The notes under the pieces are model-generated. The model had not been told where the DNA came from. It saw nothing but the letters and a program-made list of their open reading frames with translations, and made no database searches. Positions 8,483-17,145 of a stretch of DNA of 38,129 bases are shown in pieces. Made by a program: the position numbers and the translations under genes. The number at the start of each line of letters is the position of its first letter. Positions within the stretch are counted from its first letter, which is position 1. Location of the stretch: NCBI GenBank assembly GCA_039638595.1, contig JBDIWM010000019.1, positions 1 through 38,129 on the forward strand, read 5' to 3'. Source of the DNA: Atribacterota bacterium. GTDB taxonomy: Bacteria > Atribacterota > Atribacteria > Atribacterales > Caldatribacteriaceae.

Positions 8483-9118
8483 CTAACGAACTTGGGCAAT
8501 GAGTTTTTCATCCCTTTCTAATGGTTTGGAGATGTCAATGTGACCACAAAGTGTTAATTCTTCTTTTCCATTGATCAAAATTTTGACCCTTTTGATTCCC
8601 GGAAGGGCGGTCAGCGTATCCACAACGGCATAGACGCTCAGGAGTTCTTGAGAGGTGCCGCCAGACTGGTTACGCATCATTTCTTCGCTCAGGTCCACAT
8701 ACACGACTTCTTGGTCTTGGAATACAGCATTTAAACGGGTGGAAGGCGGAATGGGATTAAAAAGGGAAGTATTTTTGGGTCCTTGCAGGAGTGCCTTTAC
8801 GATGTCTTCTAACCATGTTTCGCTGCGAGGGATTTTTCGCGTTTCTCCGAAGAGAGCCGTGAACTCAGGGTTGGTAAAATAGAGCGTTACTTCTACTTCC
8901 TTTCCGGTTGGGACTGGGGTTTGACTTAAGGCGGGCTCGTGCGAAACTGGAGAAGAAGAGGGTTTTTCTCCTTGAGAAGAAATGAGGCGGAAAACCAACT
9001 CTCCTCCGTAGACCACCCCGAAAAAGAGGACGATTCCCAAAAGGATGTAGAAAAGTGGTGACCGACTTACACCTTTTATGTTCTTATTCTTTCTCGATTT
9101 CCACTTCTTTTTTTCCAT
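8483..9118 (-). CDS. GerM (GerMN) domain membrane-anchored protein
   Basis: This protein has one N-terminal membrane segment (about residues 22-45), a Ser/Pro-rich linker and a C-terminal GerMN domain, so the domain should lie outside the membrane. Visible GerMN features are '[10 protein letters not shown]', 'VKALLQGP', '[10 protein letters not shown]' and '[25 protein letters not shown]'. GerMN domains occur in spore germination proteins and also in many non-sporulating bacteria, where they often sit beside amidase and rph genes as here. I place the start at ATG 9118, with GGAAGAG about nine bases upstream. GTG 9127, which overlaps the amidase stop as GTGA, is possible. The function is unknown, presumably cell-wall related. 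Confidence 0.85.
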   Translation of the reverse strand: MEKKKWKSRKNKNIKGVSRSPLFYILLGIVLFFGVVYGGELVFRLISSQGEKPSSSPVSHEPALSQTPVPTGKEVEVTLYFTNPEFTALFGETRKIPRSETWLEDIVKALLQGPKNTSLFNPIPPSTRLNAVFQDQEVVYVDLSEEMMRNQSGGTSQELLSVYAVVDTLTALPGIKRVKILINGKEELTLCGHIDISKPLERDEKLIAQVR

Positions 9119-9123
9119 TTTTC

Positions 9124-10743
9124 TCACTCTTCCAGGAGTTTTTTCGCTGCTTCGCTCTGAGAAAATGCTTTGATCGCTTCGGCTATTCCCTGAGCAATCT
9201 TACTCTGAAAGGTGGAAGAAGCCAGATTTTTGGCCTCTTTAGGATTGCTCAGAAATCCAATCTCTACAAGAACCGCTGGAGAGTAAATATTGCGTAAAAC
9301 CACCAGGGGTGCTTCCTTGGTGCCTCGTTTGACCTGTCCGGTCCGGGCCGTGACTCGCTCAATCAGCATGCTTCCAAGTTTTAAGCTGGCTTCTCTGCTA
9401 CTTCCGTAGTATGCTGAAGCGAGGACCGCGTCAAAGACGTTGCGATTTTGGTCTCTTTCCTTTTCCGCCAGAAAGCGTTCATTTTCTCGATTGGCTACCT
9501 CAAGTGCGCTCTCTCCTTTGGGTTTAGAGTTTCCCACGAATACCTCTATTCCAGAAGCCGAAGGATTGGGTGCAGCATTACAGTGAATGCTTATGAATAC
9601 AAGCGGGACAATTTTGTTGACCAGAGCATAACGCGCTTCAAGCGTGGGGTAGGTATCGTCGGAGCGGGTCATAAAGACTTGAAATCCCTCTTTTTCTAAG
9701 AGTTCTTTTAATCGCTTCGCAACGCTCAGCACGATTGCTTTTTCCTGGTACCCATTTTGAACGCATCCCGGATCCTGACCCCCGTGACCCGGATCAATCA
9801 CAATGGCTTTGGGATTCAGGCGGTCAAGGGTGCTCGACTTGGGGATTGGTGTTGTTTTAAATGGTGTTTCCTGGGGAGTTATGGAGGGCGCTGGTGAGGG
9901 AGTGGGAACCGCAGTGACGAATGGTTTGGTTTCGGCTTCAACCAGGGAGACAAAATCAAAGTAGAGGCGCGGGTTCGTTCCCCCAGGTAGTTTTCCATCT
10001 TTTATTCCCACCGTCTGGGTAAAAAACACCGTGATGAGGACTCGGTCCGCTTCTTTTCTGGTTTCGATACGGTTTACTCGTTTATCGTTGATCGAGAGAA
10101 TCGGAGATACGTTCTGGGTGTCACAATTGCGTAGAACAACATCCAGTTTGTTCCTGGTTCGGTCTATCTGATAGGAGTAGGAAGGAAGGTTACCCGAAAA
10201 ATCAAGGGTTACCCGGGTTCGGGCCTCGTTTTCGTAGGAATGATACCGAATCCCGGAGAGAGAAGGGGTACGGTAAGGAGTTTCAGTGGGTTGAGGAGAA
10301 GGTGATTCCTTGATTTGGGTTCTGTCTTCGGAAGAACGGAGGGTAATAGAGAATAAACGACTGAGCAGGTTGAAGGAAACGTAGGCTGTGTTACCTTCAA
10401 TAAAGATGTCTTTCTCGGAAAAAGGTAGCTCTTTTTCTCCTGAAACCACTGTACTTTTATCCAGCGAAACGGTCCAAATTTGCTTTTCCAGCCTCAGATG
10501 AACCTTTTTCATAATGGGAGAATAGTAAGCGATGCCTCCGAGTTCTTCGAAAAGTTCCTCCACGGCAACATACAGGATTCCACTTGCGACTTTGGTTTTG
10601 GCCTGTGAAACCAAAAGTTGGCCATCAATTTCGACATTCACGGCGGCTAGCGCTCTCGGATTGATAGAAAATAGAAGAAACCCGGTTAGAACCGCAATAA
10701 ACAGCTTAGAAAGGAGGTATGCCGGCTTCTTGGTCGTTTTCAA
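9124..10743 (-). CDS. N-acetylmuramoyl-L-alanine amidase with AMIN-like domain
   Basis: This 539-residue exported cell-wall hydrolase is predicted to cleave the bond between N-acetylmuramic acid and L-alanine. It carries a signal peptide (residues 1-34, ending at ALAA), a copper-amine-oxidase-like N-terminal region, an AMIN-type domain at about 165-270 that would target it to the envelope, a Pro/Thr-rich linker, and a C-terminal Amidase_3 domain. The zinc-site motifs are 'IDPGHGGQDPG', 'SIHCNA' and 'VEIGFLSNPKE'. The TTG start at 10743 has GGAGG about nine bases upstream and overlaps the ssb end by 38 bases, suggesting coupled translation. The domain order matches the AmiC type found in division and cell separation. 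Confidence 0.92.
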   Translation of the reverse strand: MKTTKKPAYLLSKLFIAVLTGFLLFSINPRALAAVNVEIDGQLLVSQAKTKVASGILYVAVEELFEELGGIAYYSPIMKKVHLRLEKQIWTVSLDKSTVVSGEKELPFSEKDIFIEGNTAYVSFNLLSRLFSITLRSSEDRTQIKESPSPQPTETPYRTPSLSGIRYHSYENEARTRVTLDFSGNLPSYSYQIDRTRNKLDVVLRNCDTQNVSPILSINDKRVNRIETRKEADRVLITVFFTQTVGIKDGKLPGGTNPRLYFDFVSLVEAETKPFVTAVPTPSPAPSITPQETPFKTTPIPKSSTLDRLNPKAIVIDPGHGGQDPGCVQNGYQEKAIVLSVAKRLKELLEKEGFQVFMTRSDDTYPTLEARYALVNKIVPLVFISIHCNAAPNPSASGIEVFVGNSKPKGESALEVANRENERFLAEKERDQNRNVFDAVLASAYYGSSREASLKLGSMLIERVTARTGQVKRGTKEAPLVVLRNIYSPAVLVEIGFLSNPKEAKNLASSTFQSKIAQGIAEAIKAFSQSEAAKKLLEE

Positions 10744-11197
10744 GGGGAATATCCTCCAGTTCTCCTAATGGCTTTTCTTCCATCTCGTGGGTGAAGGGTT
10801 CCATCATCTCGGAATCTGATTGCACTTCAAAATCTGGGAGTTCCCGCACTTCTTCTTTAATGCTCCGGGGAAGGCTTAAAAACTGAATGTTTTCGGCTCG
10901 TACTTCGTATGAAACGCGGCGTTCACCTTCCTTGCCTTCCCAGGAATTGGAACGAAGTTCTCCCACCACGGCGACTCGGCTTCCTTTGTGTAAATAACGC
11001 GCACAGATTTCGGCTAATTTTGACCAGGCAGAGACATTGATATAGGTCACTTCTTCAACTGGGCCATTTTTCCCCTGATAACGGCGGTTCATGGCAATAC
11101 TGAAGCGACAAACCGGGGTTCCCTGAGGGGTGTAGCGGAGATCCGGTTCCCGGGTCAAGTTGCCGATGCCAAAGAAATAATTGATATCTCGACTCAT
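10706..11197 (-). CDS. ssb: Single-stranded DNA-binding protein
   Basis: This 163-residue SSB has an OB fold over about residues 1-108 ('NYFFGIGNLTREPDLRYTPQGTPVCRFSIAMN' region, 'YINVSAWSKLAEICARYLHKGSRVAVVGEL' region). It has an acidic, flexible tail ending in 'AGIPPF'. The tail tip is the docking site for repair and replication partners; the usual tip is D-D-I/L-P-F, and here it is G-I-P-P-F. ATG 11197 has GAGGGAAA seven bases upstream. It is the first gene of a run of overlapping or closely spaced minus-strand genes (ssb, amidase, GerM, rph, rdgB). Some bacteria have several SSBs; whether this is the main one cannot be told. Confidence 0.93.
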   Translation of the reverse strand: MSRDINYFFGIGNLTREPDLRYTPQGTPVCRFSIAMNRRYQGKNGPVEEVTYINVSAWSKLAEICARYLHKGSRVAVVGELRSNSWEGKEGERRVSYEVRAENIQFLSLPRSIKEEVRELPDFEVQSDSEMMEPFTHEMEEKPLGELEDIPLENDQEAGIPPF

Positions 11198-11268
11198 ACT
11201 TTTTCCCTCGTTTGCTCTTCGATCTCCTTATGAGTTTAACACATGGCGGGGAAAGGTTAAAGCGCTTT

Positions 11269-12099
11269 CTATCGAAAAATCATGTACACCTCTTCTCGTC
11301 TGTGCTGAAGAAGGGGGAGCGACCTTCTGACTCTCTTAATCTCTCCAAGGTCAAGGTTTTCCATCAAAAAACCTTCTTCTTCTCCCATTTCGCGTATCAC
11401 CTGACCCCAGGGGTTGACGATTATGCTGTGTCCGTATGCTCGATATTGGCTTTCGGGATTTGGAGCCGGTGAAGCACCGATCATGAAAACCTGGTTGTCT
11501 AAGGCTCTGGCCCGAAAAGTCAGTGTCCAGTGTAATGGCCCAGTGATATGGTTAAAAGCGGCTGGGACTACGACCATCACCGCTCCTTTCAGAGCGTAAA
11601 AGCGAGCAACTTCGGGGAAACGCACGTCATAACAGATCATAACCCCGATTTTTCCCCAGGGGGTATCAAAGAGCGTGGCAGAATCGCCCGGAGAAAAAAC
11701 TCTGGATTCCTTAAATTCAAGCCTTTCGAGTTCTACGTCGAAAAGGTGGATTTTCCGGTGTCGAGCGACCAGTTCTCCCTGAGGATTGAAGATAAACGAA
11801 GAATTGTAGAATCGACCGTTGAATCGTTCGGGGATTGAGCCGCCCACAAGGTAAATGCGGTGTTTCTTGGCCAGTTGCGCAAGAAGAGTCAGTGCTTCTC
11901 CCTGGGGAAAGCTTTCAGCAAAAAAGGGAAAATATTTGAGCTCATAAGGACAAACAAACATTTCGGGTAAAACCACTATCTCAGCTCCGTTTTGAGCTAC
12001 CGTGCTTACCCAGTATTCCACTTTATCCAGATTCTTCTTTTTACCTTTCTCAACCCGAAATTGGGTGACCCCAACGCAGACTTTCTCCATGTTCCTCAT
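11269..12099 (-). CDS. Carbon-nitrogen hydrolase (nitrilase superfamily, omega-amidase type)
   Basis: This 276-residue cytoplasmic amidohydrolase has the complete nitrilase catalytic triad: Glu46 in 'VVLPEMF', Lys116 in 'RHRKIHLF' and Cys156 in 'MICYDVRFPE'. The arrangement and the 'HWTLTFRARALDNQVFMIGASP' region are closest to Nit2-like omega-amidases, which deaminate alpha-ketoglutaramate. Other small amides are possible substrates. The start could be ATG 12099 or ATG 12090; neither has a strong Shine-Dalgarno site. The gene ends 71 bases before ssb on the same strand and is divergent from the lpxB-related gene. The two may share overlapping -10 elements in the gap. Confidence 0.88.
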   Translation of the reverse strand: MRNMEKVCVGVTQFRVEKGKKKNLDKVEYWVSTVAQNGAEIVVLPEMFVCPYELKYFPFFAESFPQGEALTLLAQLAKKHRIYLVGGSIPERFNGRFYNSSFIFNPQGELVARHRKIHLFDVELERLEFKESRVFSPGDSATLFDTPWGKIGVMICYDVRFPEVARFYALKGAVMVVVPAAFNHITGPLHWTLTFRARALDNQVFMIGASPAPNPESQYRAYGHSIIVNPWGQVIREMGEEEGFLMENLDLGEIKRVRRSLPLLQHRREEVYMIFR

Positions 12100-12120
12100 C
12101 TTTCGAGAACAAAAACTTCT

Positions 12121-12132
12121 GTATTATAATAC
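12121..12132. promoter_or_regulatory. Palindromic divergent -10 element
   Basis: The 12-bp palindrome GTATTATAATAC contains TATAAT on both strands (12125-12130 plus, 12123-12128 minus). It lies in the 94-base gap between the divergent nitrilase and lpxB-related genes. No good -35 boxes are seen at 17 bp on either side, so promoter activity is a guess based on the -10 match and position. Confidence 0.4.
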
Positions 12133-12193
12133 TGCTAATTCGGAAGTGCGTTTTACAACCAGTCCTTTCATGGTGTCCCGGTGGTGAGAATTT

Positions 12194-13225
12194 GTGCCCC
12201 GCTACTTCATTATAGCAGATGGGGAAATCGAGGAAAAAATATCAGTGGCTCTGTATCGAGAACTTAAACAGAAGTCACCCCGAAGCCCGGTGTTCTTTTT
12301 AAGTCTTCTCAGGCCTGGAAACTTTCGTAAGAGAGGACTGAAGGAAACACGGTGGCGGGGTTCTCGACATGGAATGCTCTTCTGGTACTCTTTTTGTAAG
12401 ACTTTCTGGCGCCGTCGGGGATGGAAAGAAGACTTAGTGCTTGTTGGTGGAAGAACATTTCCCCTTTTGCTGATTTTTCTTCTGACAGGTAAAAAGGCTT
12501 TCTTTATCGGTGTCAGTAAAACCTGGGAGGAATCGTTTCGCTTCTTCCAGCTTTTCTTCGTGCGATATTTTGCTAAGACTGTTTTTCTCAACGATCAGGA
12601 TCGGGTTAAGGAACTTCGTCAGCGAAACATTCCTGCATACTTTTCGGGAAATCTCTTGGCAGATTTCCTCTCACCTGGAGATTTTTCCTTTCCTGCAGGG
12701 GAAAAAACGGTTTTTTCTCTCTTTCCCCGAGCTTCTCATGTAGAGCATGATTTGAGTTTCCTGCAGGAAACCGTCGATATGATTGCTTCTCGTACACCGG
12801 CGTACTTTCTCCTGGTTATTCCCAAGGGGACCAAGGTTCATGAGATTCGGAAATACGCTGAGGGAACGGGATGGCACTGGCGAAGAAGTTTAGAGGGAGA
12901 AGTGATGGAAGGGTATCTGTGTAAGGATAAAATCTATATCAATGTGACCACCTTTTACCAGGAGGCATTGAATCAGAGCGATTTCGTAATCAGTTTCGAC
13001 CCAGTAAGGACGATTCAGGCGGTGGGATTGGGGAAAAAGATTGTTCCTGTTTCCATGCTCACACCAAAAGAGGTCTTGGCCCTCCTTGCCAATCCCACTT
13101 ACCTTTTTGAGCACAATTTACTTCTTTCCCGTCGTTTCGGAGAAAAGGGTGGGATCGGAAGTGTGGCCTGTTTTTTGCTTTTTGGAGTGGTCGAGGACAG
13201 GAGGTTTGTGGCGAAAGGAGCGTGA
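12194..13225 (+). CDS. lpxB-related glycosyltransferase-like protein
   Basis: This 343-residue protein resembles the lipid-A-disaccharide-synthase-related family (a GT-B-like fold described in cyanobacteria and other bacteria), based on general layout. It has an N-terminal Rossmann-like half. The middle 'TVFLNDQDRVKELRQRNIP' followed by 'YFSGNLLADFL' corresponds to the family's 'GNPMMD' motif. A C-terminal half follows after 'KTVFSLFPRAS', ending in 'GIGS'. It is shorter than the usual ~390 residues and strongly diverged. The start GTG 12194 has only a weak upstream site (GGTGAG). Its stop overlaps the nadC start, so it is in the NAD operon. Function unknown; envelope glycolipid synthesis is an inference. 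Confidence 0.55.
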   Translation: MPRYFIIADGEIEEKISVALYRELKQKSPRSPVFFLSLLRPGNFRKRGLKETRWRGSRHGMLFWYSFCKTFWRRRGWKEDLVLVGGRTFPLLLIFLLTGKKAFFIGVSKTWEESFRFFQLFFVRYFAKTVFLNDQDRVKELRQRNIPAYFSGNLLADFLSPGDFSFPAGEKTVFSLFPRASHVEHDLSFLQETVDMIASRTPAYFLLVIPKGTKVHEIRKYAEGTGWHWRRSLEGEVMEGYLCKDKIYINVTTFYQEALNQSDFVISFDPVRTIQAVGLGKKIVPVSMLTPKEVLALLANPTYLFEHNLLLSRRFGEKGGIGSVACFLLFGVVEDRRFVAKGA

Positions 13226-14088
13226 TGGGTGTGGAAGATTGGCCATTATGGATTGTCGATCAGCATATTGAAAAATTTTTACAGGAAGATGTTGGAGCTG
13301 TGGACCTGACTACCCAGGGTATGGGGGAGCTTACCGGACAGACCATTCGAGCTTGTGTTGTAGCCAAGCAGGAGGGCGTGATGGCGGGGGGGCAATTTGC
13401 TCTACGGGTGTTTACCTTTCTTGATCCGGAAATAAAAGGAGAGATAGTCGTCCAGGATGGGACTTTTTTTCGATCCCGAGAAGTTTTAATGCGCCTTTCT
13501 GGAAGTGCTGGTGCGATGCTCACTGGAGAGAGGACCGCATTGAATCTGCTGCAGCGTCTTTCTGGTATTGCCACGAAAACCAGGGAGATGGTGAATCTCG
13601 TGGCGGATCTGGGGGTTAAGATCGCTGATACTCGTAAAACCACGCCTGGTCTTCGTATTTTTGAAAAGTACGCAGTGCGTTGTGGAGGAGGAATCAATCA
13701 TCGTTTAGGACTTTATGATTGTGTGCTCATTAAAGACAATCATATTACGCTTTGTGGCTCCCTACAAAAAGCGATACAGGAAGTTCGTTCCAGAATTCCC
13801 TTTACCACCAAAATTGTGGTGGAATGTGCAAGTATTTCGCAAGTACGGGAAGCTCTGGAGGAAAAGGTGGATGTGGTCATGCTTGACAATATGAGTCTTG
13901 AGGATATAAGGCAGGCAGTGCGAATAGCGAAGGGAAAAGCAATCATTGAGGCTTCGGGTAACGTCAATCCTCACAACGTGCGCCTTATTGCTGAGCAAGG
14001 GGTGGATGTGATCTCCACCGGATATATCACTCATCATGCTTCCTGGATTGATATGAGCCTGGAGATAGGGGGTCAAAATGGACTGTGA
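13225..14088 (+). CDS. nadC: Nicotinate-nucleotide pyrophosphorylase (carboxylating)
   Basis: This 287-residue quinolinate phosphoribosyltransferase converts quinolinate and PRPP to nicotinate mononucleotide in de novo NAD synthesis. Family motifs are 'EDVGAVDLTTQG', 'GERTALNLLQRLSGIAT', 'ADTRKTTPGLRIFEKYAVRCGGGINHR', whose arginines and lysines bind quinolinate, 'LIKDNHI', 'VECAS' and 'EASGNV'. ATG 13225 is preferred over GTG 13222 because AAAGGAG at 13214-13220 then has four bases of spacing. It overlaps the preceding stop by one base (TGATG) and the nadB start by 11 bases. The quinolinate synthase gene nadA is not in the window. Confidence 0.95.
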   Translation: MGVEDWPLWIVDQHIEKFLQEDVGAVDLTTQGMGELTGQTIRACVVAKQEGVMAGGQFALRVFTFLDPEIKGEIVVQDGTFFRSREVLMRLSGSAGAMLTGERTALNLLQRLSGIATKTREMVNLVADLGVKIADTRKTTPGLRIFEKYAVRCGGGINHRLGLYDCVLIKDNHITLCGSLQKAIQEVRSRIPFTTKIVVECASISQVREALEEKVDVVMLDNMSLEDIRQAVRIAKGKAIIEASGNVNPHNVRLIAEQGVDVISTGYITHHASWIDMSLEIGGQNGL

Positions 14089-15640
14089 TGTATTGGTAAT
14101 TGGCAACGGTATCGCTGGAAGTGTTACGGCCTTGCTTCTGGCTGAACAGGGATTTCGAGTCGTCCTTCTCACCAAGGGAGAGACCCTGGAAGAAACCAAC
14201 ACAGCTCAGGCTCAGGGTGGAATTGTGTTTCGAGGACCTGGTGACAGCGCTACAAGTCTCTATGAGGATATCACGAACGCTTCTTCTGGTTCTTCGTCAA
14301 AGCACATTGCGCGTCTTGTGTCTCGTTTGGGTCCGGTGCTGGTGAAAAAGATTCTCTTTGAGTATTTGAGCATTCCCTTCGACCGGGATGCAGAAGGGAA
14401 TCTTGATTTTTTTCGGGAGGGCGCTCATTCACTTCGTCGTATCCTCCATGTGAAGGATTATACCGGTCGGGTTATTCAGCAGGTTCTGAACGAGAAGGTA
14501 AAAGCACATCCCTTAGTGGAGCTCGGGAGTGGCTTCATGAGTTTGGAATTGATCATTTCTTCCTATCATGCTCAGGACTATTCGTGGCGGTATAAACCTC
14601 GAGAATGTTGGGGTGCCTATGTACTCGATAGAAAGAGGAGAGAAATTATCCCCATCCTTGCCCCAAACACCGTTCTTGCTACGGGTGGTCTCAACGCAAT
14701 CTATGAATATTCTTCTGGTGGTTCCTGGAATACCGGGGATGGCCTGGTTATGGCTACTCGAGCGGGGGCGTACCTTACGAATATGGAGTATGTCCAGTTT
14801 CATCCTACGCTTTTTTTCTCTCCTAAGCCTTCTGGTGCGTTCCTTATTTCAGAGGTTGTGCGGGGAGAAGGGGCAGAACTTGTTGACCGCCAGGGTCGGT
14901 CTTTTATGCATAAATATCATCCTATGGGAAGCCTTGCTCCTCGGGATGTGGTGGCCAGGGCGATTTTTCGAGAATTGCAAAGGACCCAGGAAAAGTGTGT
15001 GTACCTCGATTTGTACAAGCGTCTTTCTCCAGAAAAAATTAGAACAGCTTTTCCAGGGATCTATGAAGAGCTTCTCGGCCGTGGTCTCGATATCACGAGA
15101 GAACCAATTCCAGTCGTTCCAGGAGCCCATTTTCTCTGTGGAGGCATTCTCACCGATAGCTGGGGGAGAACGAACTTGGGTCGGTTATATGCAGTAGGAG
15201 AAGTTGCCTGCACGGGTCTTCATGGGGCAAACCGGTTAGCTTCCACCAGTCTTCTGGAAGCTCTGACTTTTAGTTACCAGATTGCTCGCCGGATTGTGAA
15301 AACTCAAGATCCTTTTCCCCGTGTTTCTATCCTGCCCTGGGAAGAAAAAATAGGAGATCCACCCCCGGCCAGCGTGGTCGAAGAATTGCAAAAGATGGTG
15401 AAAACCAATACCTGGAAGCACGTGGGCCTTATTCGCCATCGACAAGGTCTTTCCCATGCGAAAGAATTGTTGCTTCAGCTCACTAGAGAAGTAGTCACCC
15501 TGCGAAATACGTACGGGGTTTCTATGGAAACCGTGGAGCTTGCCAACATGGTGAAAAGCGCTCTTCTGGTTACTGAGAGCGCTTTACGAAATCCTTATTC
15601 CTGTGGTGCTCATTTCCGGATTGATTCTCTCAAATCGTGA
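14078..15640 (+). CDS. nadB: L-aspartate oxidase
   Basis: This 520-residue FAD enzyme oxidises L-aspartate to iminoaspartate, the first step of NAD synthesis; in anaerobes fumarate can be the electron acceptor. The N-terminal dinucleotide site is 'VIGNGIAGSVTALLLAEQG'. 'NTAQAQGGIVF' is the FAD-contact motif, 'HPTLFF' and 'RGEGAELVD' are in the fumarate-reductase-like active site, and 'GEVACTGLHGANRLASTSLLEAL' is the family signature. A helical C-terminal domain follows. It overlaps nadC by 11 bases. Its 3' end overlaps the convergent YvcK gene by 31 bases. The length fits NadB rather than succinate dehydrogenase or fumarate reductase, and no partner iron-sulfur subunit is nearby. Confidence 0.95.
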   Translation: MDCDVLVIGNGIAGSVTALLLAEQGFRVVLLTKGETLEETNTAQAQGGIVFRGPGDSATSLYEDITNASSGSSSKHIARLVSRLGPVLVKKILFEYLSIPFDRDAEGNLDFFREGAHSLRRILHVKDYTGRVIQQVLNEKVKAHPLVELGSGFMSLELIISSYHAQDYSWRYKPRECWGAYVLDRKRREIIPILAPNTVLATGGLNAIYEYSSGGSWNTGDGLVMATRAGAYLTNMEYVQFHPTLFFSPKPSGAFLISEVVRGEGAELVDRQGRSFMHKYHPMGSLAPRDVVARAIFRELQRTQEKCVYLDLYKRLSPEKIRTAFPGIYEELLGRGLDITREPIPVVPGAHFLCGGILTDSWGRTNLGRLYAVGEVACTGLHGANRLASTSLLEALTFSYQIARRIVKTQDPFPRVSILPWEEKIGDPPPASVVEELQKMVKTNTWKHVGLIRHRQGLSHAKELLLQLTREVVTLRNTYGVSMETVELANMVKSALLVTESALRNPYSCGAHFRIDSLKS

Positions 15641-17049
15641 GAGACTCTTCCGTTCTGGCCCTTCCGCCATCCTTTGACCAGGCGTACAATTTTCAGGTTT
15701 TTCAATCCCTGATTTCCCTGTAGGGCGAAATAGAGACTGAAGAACGGTTTTTCCGTAAGGAGGATTTCAATAAGAGCCTGGGCCAGTTTTTCGGAATCAT
15801 GGCGGGTTGGGGCTTCCGGAGAGAGGAGCGGTGCTTCGAGAATTTTGGTGTGAGCATGGAGGTTCAAACGGTCGATAACAATGTGGGTAATACCATTTTG
15901 GTTTAGTTCTTCCAGGATGTCTGGGGAGGGAAGTTCTCCGTTAACTAGCACATAGTTCACCCGTTCTGGGGGGATCAATGCAAAGAGGGCGTTCAGGTGG
16001 TCGGTAAAGGTGTACCCGTCGGTTTCACCGGGCTGGGTGGTGATGTTGCATACAAAAACCAGTGGTGCTGAGGAGCGGAGGATTGCTTCTCGAACTTCTT
16101 CAACCGCCAAATTGCAGAGAACGCTGGTATAAAGACTTCCCGGACCAAGAATCAGGAGATCCGCTTCCTCTAGAGCTTTAATCACTTCGGGGGTGGTCCG
16201 CACAGAAGAGGGTTCCAGAAAAATCCTTTTGATGCGTTTCTGGCATTTTCCCACATTTGATTCTCCCTGAATGATGGAGCCGTCTTCACACTCTGCTTTG
16301 AGCAGAACATTTTCCAGCGTTGTTGGCAGGACCCTTCCCCGCACAGCCAGAACTTTGCTCGATTCAAGGATGGCTTTCTGGAAGTCTCCAGTAATTTGCG
16401 TGAGGGCAGTGATAAAAAGGTTTCCCACGTTATGCCCTTTCAGTTCCTCGTTGTCGGGGAAACGATACTGGAACAGTTCTCTCATTAGGGGTTCAACATC
16501 AGCAAGGGCAATGAGGCAGTTACGAATGTCTCCTGGAGGGAGAACTCCCATTTCTCGTCGCAATCTTCCTGAGCTTCCTCCATCGTCGAAAACGGTGACA
16601 ATGGCAGTGACATTCGCCGTGAAATTTTTGATTCCGTGGAGCAAGGTATAAAGACCATGTCCTCCTCCAACAGCTACAATGTGAGGACCCCGTTCCAGAC
16701 GTCTTTTTCGAAATACTTTATCCACGATTTCTCTTTCCGCTGAGGGAGTAATGGCCCCGAGAATAGAGCGGTTCATTCGTTGTAGACCGTAAACGATGAG
16801 AATGGTTCCTCCTGCCAGCCAGAGCGTTCCAAAGAGCACCGCCAGCGGGTAGCTGCGCATGGCTTCAAATACAAGTTGCCGCCAGTACCGGTAGAGAACT
16901 CGAAAATAAGGGTTGGAAAGAATGAGGCTCATCCCCAGAGAAATCATCATGACTCCTAAAACTGCCAGGAGTAACCATCTTTTCACCCGCATTCCCGGGT
17001 AGAACCAGCGCCAAACCCTTGCTTTTCGAGAAGAAACCTCTGTATCCAT
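15610..17049 (-). CDS. yvcK: YvcK/CofD-family protein with N-terminal membrane segments
   Basis: This 479-residue protein belongs to the gluconeogenesis-factor YvcK family, related to the 2-phospho-L-lactate transferase CofD; it binds UDP-sugars and affects wall synthesis and central carbon flux in Bacillus. The hallmarks are 'VAVGGGHGLYTLLHGIK', 'VFDDGGSSGRLRREMG', 'PPGDIRNCLIAL', 'GHNVGNLFITAL', 'LILGPGSLYTSVL' and 'CNITTQPGETDGYT'. Two predicted membrane segments at about 23-46 and 66-90 precede the domain, as in longer YvcK members. Its start lies 96 bases from the divergent ROK gene, with a GAGAGGTG site about five bases upstream of ATG 17049. The rapZ and whiA genes often next to yvcK are absent here. 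Confidence 0.9.
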   Translation of the reverse strand: MDTEVSSRKARVWRWFYPGMRVKRWLLLAVLGVMMISLGMSLILSNPYFRVLYRYWRQLVFEAMRSYPLAVLFGTLWLAGGTILIVYGLQRMNRSILGAITPSAEREIVDKVFRKRRLERGPHIVAVGGGHGLYTLLHGIKNFTANVTAIVTVFDDGGSSGRLRREMGVLPPGDIRNCLIALADVEPLMRELFQYRFPDNEELKGHNVGNLFITALTQITGDFQKAILESSKVLAVRGRVLPTTLENVLLKAECEDGSIIQGESNVGKCQKRIKRIFLEPSSVRTTPEVIKALEEADLLILGPGSLYTSVLCNLAVEEVREAILRSSAPLVFVCNITTQPGETDGYTFTDHLNALFALIPPERVNYVLVNGELPSPDILEELNQNGITHIVIDRLNLHAHTKILEAPLLSPEAPTRHDSEKLAQALIEILLTEKPFFSLYFALQGNQGLKNLKIVRLVKGWRKGQNGRVSHDLRESIRK

Positions 17050-17065
17050 TGTTCACCTCTCCCTT

Positions 17066-17086
17066 GGAGTAATTTTATTTTACTCC
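17066..17086. promoter_or_regulatory. Inverted repeat in the yvcK-ROK gap (possible operator)
   Basis: GGAGTAA (17066-17072) and TTACTCC (17080-17086) form a perfect 7-bp inverted repeat with a 7-base AT-rich centre. It lies between divergent yvcK and the ROK regulator gene, 25 bp upstream of the regulator's -35 box and 16 bases before the yvcK start codon. It could be an operator or, as RNA, a small hairpin in the yvcK leader. No second copy was found elsewhere in the window. Confidence 0.35.
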
Positions 17087-17110
17087 CAAAAGTCAAACTT
17101 GGAAAGAACG

Positions 17111-17139
17111 TTGTCACCTTGATTTGAAAGGCATATAAT
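17111..17139 (+). promoter_or_regulatory. Sigma-70-type promoter of the ROK regulator gene
   Basis: TTGTCA at 17111-17116 and TATAAT at 17134-17139 are separated by exactly 17 bp, one mismatch from consensus overall. Transcription would be expected to start near 17146, which coincides with the first ATG of the ROK gene, so the transcript may lack a leader. Confidence 0.8.
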
Positions 17140-17145
17140 AAAAGC

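Noticed and set aside
14568-15197. A 209-codon plus-strand frame inside nadB
   Set aside because: nadB covers the same bases with all its FAD and active-site motifs. The alternative reading has no recognisable domain.
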